Positions 1-3,251 of a stretch of DNA of 5,189 nt are shown piece by piece. How positions within the stretch are numbered: the first letter of the stretch is position 1; the number at the start of each line of letters is the position of its first letter. The stretch is taken from assembly GCA_020054055.1 (NCBI GenBank), contig JAGVLZ010000203.1:1-5189 (forward strand), written 5' to 3'. The position numbers were made by a program, and so were the translations under genes. Origin of the DNA: Phycisphaerales bacterium. GTDB lineage: Bacteria; Planctomycetota; Phycisphaerae; Phycisphaerales; UBA1924. The notes beneath the pieces were generated by a model. It was not told the DNA's origin and searched no databases. It saw only the letters and a program-made list of their open reading frames with translations.

Positions 1-2
1 CG

Positions 3-533
3 GGCTCGATCGAGCCGAGCGGGGCGTTGACCGTCGCGGAGGCGATCGGGGCGGCCCGTGCCGGCGAAGGCCGCGAGGTAAAGGAGCAACTGACGAAGCC
101 CGACGCGCAGCCAGCGCTCGGACGACTCCGAAACTCATCCAAGTCGGTTTTCGGCGTGCTGGAGGATGCGCAGCGCAACTCATCTTGTCCGATCTGTCGC
201 AATCGACGCACGATGAAATCGCTCGTGCCGCGTGAAGGGGGCGGCAATGATGAGGTGCACACGCTCTGCCCGGAATGTCGCGGGAATCCTGGGCCGAGAC
301 TGACTGTTGACCAGTTTGCCAAGACGCTGGACGCCGAAACCATGCTCCTCGGCGCATCGCACACGCAGTGGAGCGCGCAGGTGTGGCTTGATGGCGGGGC
401 GCCCTTCGCCGACCCGGACCCGGACGACCTTGCATCACTTTACGGAGTCGATGTCGGGGCGCGCATCTGGCGCCCGCAGCCGGACGCGGCCGACGAACTC
501 TCGGGGCGCTGGATCGCGCCGAGTTCAGACTGA
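3..533 (+). CDS. Unrecognised protein with two CPxC zinc-ribbon-like knuckles, 5' end outside window
   Basis: I do not recognise this protein. The frame is open from base 3 without a preceding stop, so the true start is probably upstream. The first in-window candidate is TTG at 27, giving 168 residues, and it has no visible ribosome binding site. Numbered from that TTG, the clear feature is a pair of cysteine knuckles, C54-P-I-C57 and C81-P-E-C84, separated by 23 residues. This is the arrangement of a zinc ribbon, so zinc binding is inferred. A mostly polar stretch precedes it and an acidic, tryptophan-containing tail (W115, W120, W148, W162) follows. There is no signal peptide or membrane segment. 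Codon use is GC-rich at third positions, which supports real coding. The stop TGA at 531-533 overlaps the 3' end of the convergent minus-strand gene by 9 bases. Confidence 0.68.
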   Translation, partial: GSIEPSGALTVAEAIGAARAGEGREVKEQLTKPDAQPALGRLRNSSKSVFGVLEDAQRNSSCPICRNRRTMKSLVPREGGGNDEVHTLCPECRGNPGPRLTVDQFAKTLDAETMLLGASHTQWSAQVWLDGGAPFADPDPDDLASLYGVDVGARIWRPQPDAADELSGRWIAPSSD

Positions 534-1055
534 GCGCGTCGGGGCGGGGGCCGGCTTCTTGGTCGAGACGTTGTGCTTGTGCTGCACGAGTTCGAGGACC
601 TCGGTGAGTTGCGGCTTGCTGGTGATGTCCCAACTGGCCCAGTAGACCCCGTCGACCATGCGTCCCAGAAGCACGCCGTCTTTCACATGCTTCTTGTAGC
701 GGTGCATCGGCAGAGCGCTGACCATCTGAACCGGGATCGGCAGGGCGATCTGCGGCTTGTTGGGGTCAGGGACGAGGTACGCCCACGCGCGACCATTGTC
801 CGGCGGCAGCCGGTAGGTCATCGTCCAGCGCCAAGGAAGCCCTTCCCAGGACAACTGTTCAACCATTCCTGAAAACCCGCGCAACTTTTCGCGGGCGGTG
901 TCGAAGAGCGAGGCGAACTGGCGATTCATCCCGTCGCACAGGGCCTGCGCAGTTGGAGTACGAAACCGGTCCTCCCACGCATTCCGTTGGGTCAGGTTTT
1001 TCTTCGGGGCCGCGGCCATCCGGCGGATCGACTCCTGGTTTCGGACTAGTTCCAT
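525..1055 (-). CDS. Unrecognised 176-residue Trp-rich protein
   Basis: The frame runs from ATG at 1055 to TGA at 527-525. I do not recognise the family. The product looks soluble: a basic N-terminus, a helical segment near residues 35-60, then an aromatic-rich core with W70, W75, W77, Y81, W91, Y93, W139 and W142 (including a WRWTMTYRLP stretch), and a Lys/Pro-rich tail after residue 165. No catalytic motif is visible. Two starts are possible. ATG 1055 has no Shine-Dalgarno site but a -10-like CATACT ends six bases before it, as for a leaderless message. ATG 1019 (residue 13) has AGGAG 12 bases upstream, a rather long spacing. The gene converges with the zinc-knuckle gene, overlapping it by 9 bases, and diverges from the response regulator gene. 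Third-position GC bias supports coding. Function is unknown. Confidence 0.72.
   Translation of the reverse strand: MELVRNQESIRRMAAAPKKNLTQRNAWEDRFRTPTAQALCDGMNRQFASLFDTAREKLRGFSGMVEQLSWEGLPWRWTMTYRLPPDNGRAWAYLVPDPNKPQIALPIPVQMVSALPMHRYKKHVKDGVLLGRMVDGVYWASWDITSKPQLTEVLELVQHKHNVSTKKPAPAPTRSV
1032..1036 (-). promoter_or_regulatory. AGGAG, candidate ribosome binding site for the alternative start at 1019
   Basis: On the minus strand AGGAG lies 12 bases before the in-frame ATG at 1019-1017. The spacing is longer than ideal (about 5-9). It lies inside the coding frame of the longer version of the gene. If used, the protein would start MAAAPKKN and have 164 residues. Confidence 0.3.
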
Positions 1056-1196
1056 GCGGATAGTATGACCGAAAGCGGCTGCGGGGCCGAGAAACCGCGT
1101 AGAAATCCTGTTGGACGCGGCTAAATAGGGTTTTGGAAGGGTATCGGATTCGAGCGCCGACCCGGATCGGGATACGATGCGACGTTCAAGTCATCC
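1056..1196. promoter_or_regulatory. Divergent intergenic region between the minus-strand gene and the response regulator
   Basis: These 141 bases separate two divergently transcribed starts, so both promoters should lie here. Visible elements are a perfect 6-base inverted repeat, CCGCGT (1095-1100) and ACGCGG (1115-1120), with a 14-base spacer, and a locally A/T-richer stretch around 1121-1139. A minus-strand CATACT (1067-1062) ends six bases before ATG 1055. A weak TACGAT (1173-1178) lies upstream of the response regulator start. No convincing -35 box accompanies these hexamers, and no Shine-Dalgarno site precedes ATG 1197. Short GC-rich inverted repeats arise often by chance in such DNA, so an operator role is only a possibility. 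Confidence 0.35.
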
Positions 1197-1679
1197 ATGA
1201 CCTCTCCCAATCCATCCCCGGCTGGAGAAGTGAGCCTCGACGCTCAGATGGACGTCGCTGCCGCTTCGATCCTGGTCGTCGATGACCACGAGCAGAATCT
1301 CGAGCTGCTCCAGGCCTACCTGGAGGATGTCGGCTGCCGCGTCCGCACGGCGCGAGACGGCGTGGAGGCGATGGCGGAGATCGATATCGAGCCGCCGGAC
1401 CTCTTGATCCTCGACGTGATGATGCCGCGGATGAGCGGGTTCCAGGTCTGCCGTCAGATCAAGGCGAGCCCGAAGACGCGCGACATCCCGGTCGTGATGG
1501 TGACGGCGTTGAGCGATGTCGGCGATGTCGAGCGGGCCGTGGAGTGCGGCGCGGACGATTTTCTGACGAAGCCGGTCCACAAGCTGGAACTGGTGACGCG
1601 CGCGAAATCGCTGTTGCGGTACCGATTGCTGAAGCGTCAGTTCGATGCGCTCAGCCGCGACGGACGAAAGTCGGGCTGA
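1197..1679 (+). CDS. Stand-alone receiver-domain response regulator
   Basis: This is a 160-residue two-component receiver protein. It would accept a phosphoryl group from a histidine kinase in the cytoplasm and signal by protein contact, since no DNA-binding, GGDEF or other output domain follows. The receiver fold spans about residues 24-142. The acidic pocket is D29-D30 in ILVVDDHEQN, the phosphoacceptor is D73 in LILDVMMPRMSG, the switch Thr is T103 in VVMVTA, and the conserved Lys is K125 in FLTKPV. The sequence style is that of DivK and PleD-type receivers. Residues 1-23 are a variable, probably flexible leader. ATG 1197 is the first start, and ATG 1248 (M18) would give a minimal domain. 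Residues 143-160 form a short basic tail. No kinase gene is in the window, so the partner is unknown. The stop abuts the next convergent gene directly. Confidence 0.93.
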   Translation: MTSPNPSPAGEVSLDAQMDVAAASILVVDDHEQNLELLQAYLEDVGCRVRTARDGVEAMAEIDIEPPDLLILDVMMPRMSGFQVCRQIKASPKTRDIPVVMVTALSDVGDVERAVECGADDFLTKPVHKLELVTRAKSLLRYRLLKRQFDALSRDGRKSG

Positions 1680-1949
1680 TCATTCCTGCTCGTCGCCGGC
1701 CTCGAATCCGATGATCGCGGGGGTCTCTGCGGGGCGTATCCATCGCGCCATGCGGCCGCGCGGCTCGCACGCCGCATGGAGGTGCGCGAGGTACAGGCCG
1801 AGCGCGCTGGCGGAGAATCGCGCGAGGTGCTGGATCGTCGCCGTGGGATTCAGCGACTGAATCTGGAGCATGAGTTGTTCGCGGGAGAGCGAGCACTCGG
1901 TGAGTTCGGCCTCAACGGCGGGAGGAATCATGTCGAGCGTGGCCACCAT
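1680..1949 (-). CDS. Small unrecognised protein, 89 residues
   Basis: The start ATG at 1949-1947 is chosen because AGGAG (1963-1959) lies nine bases upstream. The frame stays open further upstream to 2198, but that extension would run through the divergent promoter region and into the dehydrogenase gene, so it is rejected. The product is soluble and probably mainly helical: a short N-terminus, a predicted helix around residues 21-33 (LSREQLMLQI), a second around 39-60 rich in Ala/Leu/His (HLARFSASALGLYLAHLHAA), then a basic patch RGRMARWIRP (64-73) and an acidic C-terminus. There are no cysteine pairs, signal peptide or catalytic motif. I do not recognise the family. It converges on the response regulator gene with no base between the two stop codons. 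That could reflect a functional link but does not prove one. Confidence 0.62.
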   Translation of the reverse strand: MVATLDMIPPAVEAELTECSLSREQLMLQIQSLNPTATIQHLARFSASALGLYLAHLHAACEPRGRMARWIRPAETPAIIGFEAGDEQE

Positions 1950-1958
1950 GTCGTGTTG

Positions 1959-1963
1959 CTCCT
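1959..1963 (-). promoter_or_regulatory. Ribosome binding site AGGAG for the 89-codon gene
   Basis: On the minus strand AGGAG sits nine bases before ATG 1949-1947. It is the best Shine-Dalgarno match in the window and decides the start of this small gene against the much longer open frame. Confidence 0.65.
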
Positions 1964-2013
1964 GTCGTGCCGGGACAACGTGTTTTCGACGCTCGGCGTT
2001 GGTTTTCGTCAGC

Positions 2014-2083
2014 GTGTAACCACAACGGACCATGCGCACTTGTGGCGTGCGGACGGCACGCACGAGCGGTGGTGTGGGTACAC
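2014..2083. promoter_or_regulatory. Inverted 11-base repeats in the divergent spacer, candidate paired promoters or operator
   Basis: GTGTAACCACA (2014-2024) and TGTGGGTACAC (2073-2083) are reverse complements at 10 of 11 positions, 48 bases apart, within the 141-base spacer (1950-2090) between divergent genes. Each arm read outward gives TGTGG-N-TACAC, pointing towards one of the two genes. A second, nested repeat, CCACAA (2020-2025) with TTGTGG (2040-2045), shares part of the left arm. The symmetry could represent two copies of a binding site for one regulator, or two similar -10 regions facing apart. Neither role can be shown from sequence alone. Confidence 0.4.
2045..2061. repeat. Short perfect inverted repeat GCGTGC-ggacg-GCACGC
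   Basis: Six-base arms (2045-2050 and 2056-2061) flank a five-base loop. The repeat lies just upstream of the candidate dehydrogenase -10 box and nearly at the centre of the larger inverted repeat. It could be an operator half-site pair or a hairpin. A chance occurrence is possible in GC-rich DNA. Confidence 0.35.
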
Positions 2084-2084
2084 T
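2079..2084 (+). promoter_or_regulatory. Candidate -10 box TACACT for the dehydrogenase gene
   Basis: TACACT matches the TATAAT consensus at four of six positions and ends six bases before ATG 2091. Transcription would then start at or near the A of the start codon, giving a leaderless message. No Shine-Dalgarno site is visible before this ATG, which fits that reading. No good -35 box is seen. Confidence 0.3.
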
Positions 2085-2090
2085 TGCGCC

Positions 2091-3140
2091 ATGCGAGCAG
2101 TAGTGATCCAAAAGCAAGGAGGCCCGGTCGCGCCGAACATCGGCTTTGACTCGAACTGGCCCGAGTTGCCTATCACTCCCGCGCCGGGGGAGGTGCATGT
2201 ACGAACGCTTGCTTCAGCGTTGAATCACATGGACATCTGGGTCGGCTTGGGGATCCCCGGCGTTGAACTGACCTACCCGCGTGTGTCGGGGTGCGATGCG
2301 TGCGGCACCGTCGAGAAGGTCGGCGCGGGAGTGCCGGAGTCGTGGGTCGGCAAGCGCGTGATCGTGAACGCGAAGTATGAGAAGGCGCGCGTGCCGCGGC
2401 CGGAGGACCCGCCGGCGTCGTCGTTCATCCCCGAGTACGAACTGATCGGCGAGCATGTGAACGGGATGCACCGCGAGCGTTTCGCGTGCCCCGCTGAGAA
2501 TCTTGCGCTCGTGGGCGACGCGATCGAACCGGCGGAGGCCGCCGCGTTCGGGCTGACGTTTCTCACGGCGTACTCGATGATGATCGGCAAAGGCGGGCTG
2601 CGTCCCGGGCAGAGCGTGCTCATCACCGGGATCGGCGGCGGGGTGGCGACGGCGGCGCTCTCGATCGCGAAGTGGATGGCGTGCCCGGTGATCGTCACGA
2701 GTCGGCATCAGTGGAAGTTGGACCGCGCCAAATCACTCGGCGCGGATCATGGAGTGCTCGATTCGGGGCAGGACTGGTCGAAGGATGTGCGCGGGTGGAG
2801 CGGGAAGCGCGGCGTGGACATGGCGGTGGACACGGTGGGCAAGCCGACGCACATGACCTGCATCAAGAGTCTCGCGCGCGGCGGGGCGTATGTCACCGCT
2901 GGAAACACGGCGGGGCCGATCGCGGAGACAAACATCGCGTTCATCTTCTGGAACCAGTTGCGGGTGCTGGGGTCGACGATGGGGTCGAACGATGAGTTCC
3001 GCGAACTGGCGGCGCTCTTCCGCGCTGGAAAGTTGAAGCCGGTGGTCGATTCGGCGATCCACGCGAAGGATGCGCGGAAAGCGTGGGAACGCCTTCAAGG
3101 GGCGGAGCAGTTCGGGAAGATTGTGCTGGATTGGACTTGA
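2091..3140 (+). CDS. Medium-chain NAD(P)-dependent alcohol dehydrogenase / quinone reductase-like protein
   Basis: This 349-residue cytoplasmic oxidoreductase belongs to the MDR superfamily. It has a GroES-like N-terminal domain (about 1-140, with LNHMDIW 44-50 and the turn SGCDACGTVEKVG 66-78), then a Rossmann domain (about 140-290) with the nucleotide loop TGIGGGVATAA (179-189), and a C-terminal FGKIVLDWT. The overall pattern (IGEHVNG, FLTAYSMM, LGSTMGS, GKLKPVVD, EQFGKIVL) matches the zinc-dependent ADH-like group with which I am familiar. S204-R205 after the second beta strand suggests NADPH rather than NADH. The substrate cannot be told. Oddity: the lobe that in relatives holds four structural-zinc cysteines (here about 92-120) contains none and is Pro/acidic-rich instead. 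ATG 2091 fits the family N-terminus; the frame is open upstream to 1776 but that part has no resemblance. Confidence 0.9.
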   Translation: MRAVVIQKQGGPVAPNIGFDSNWPELPITPAPGEVHVRTLASALNHMDIWVGLGIPGVELTYPRVSGCDACGTVEKVGAGVPESWVGKRVIVNAKYEKARVPRPEDPPASSFIPEYELIGEHVNGMHRERFACPAENLALVGDAIEPAEAAAFGLTFLTAYSMMIGKGGLRPGQSVLITGIGGGVATAALSIAKWMACPVIVTSRHQWKLDRAKSLGADHGVLDSGQDWSKDVRGWSGKRGVDMAVDTVGKPTHMTCIKSLARGGAYVTAGNTAGPIAETNIAFIFWNQLRVLGSTMGSNDEFRELAALFRAGKLKPVVDSAIHAKDARKAWERLQGAEQFGKIVLDWT

Positions 3141-3251
3141 AGAGGCTCACGCAGAGGCGCGGAGGACGCGGAGAAGAGAAGAGAAGAGAAGAGAGAGTTG
3201 GCACTGATGACACGGATGGGCACAGATGGGAAGCAGTCAGTCGGATTGACG
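3141..3251. repeat. Intergenic stack of three tandem repeats
   Basis: The spacer holds three different short arrays in succession. First come three units of CGCRGAGRN (3150-3157, 3158-3166, 3167-3175). Then come four GAGAA units (3171-3190) followed by GAGAGAG, forming an unbroken 28-base purine run (3170-3197). Last come three CACNGATG units (3202-3210, 3211-3220, 3221-3230), the last two being CACGGATGGG and CACAGATGGG. From memory, similar text is scattered between genes in planctomycete and related genomes. No terminator hairpin for the dehydrogenase gene and no Shine-Dalgarno site for the helicase gene are evident. The helicase frame is open through the whole spacer from the dehydrogenase stop, with alternative in-frame ATGs at 3207 and 3216. 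Confidence 0.75.

Noticed and set aside
1095..1120. CCGCGT/ACGCGG inverted repeat as a firm operator
   Set aside because: Six-base GC-rich arms with a 14-base gap are expected by chance in this composition; it is kept only as a note in the intergenic entry.
1776..2090. N-terminal extension of the dehydrogenase frame
   Set aside because: The frame is open by chance in GC-rich DNA and runs antisense through the small gene. The MDR fold begins exactly at ATG 2091 (MRAVVIQKQGGP).
1950..2198. N-terminal extension of the 89-codon minus-strand gene to ATG 2198
   Set aside because: It would overlap the dehydrogenase start by over 100 bases and cover the whole divergent spacer. The internal ATG 1949 has a proper AGGAG at nine bases, and the extension shows no domain character.
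2214..3098. Minus-strand open frames opposite the dehydrogenase
   Set aside because: Arg/His/Pro-rich shadow translations with no domain character, opposite a well-supported enzyme gene.
3171..3230. Possible CRISPR array in the repeat spacer
   Set aside because: The units are 5-10 bases, directly adjacent and without unique spacers, so this is simple tandem repetition.
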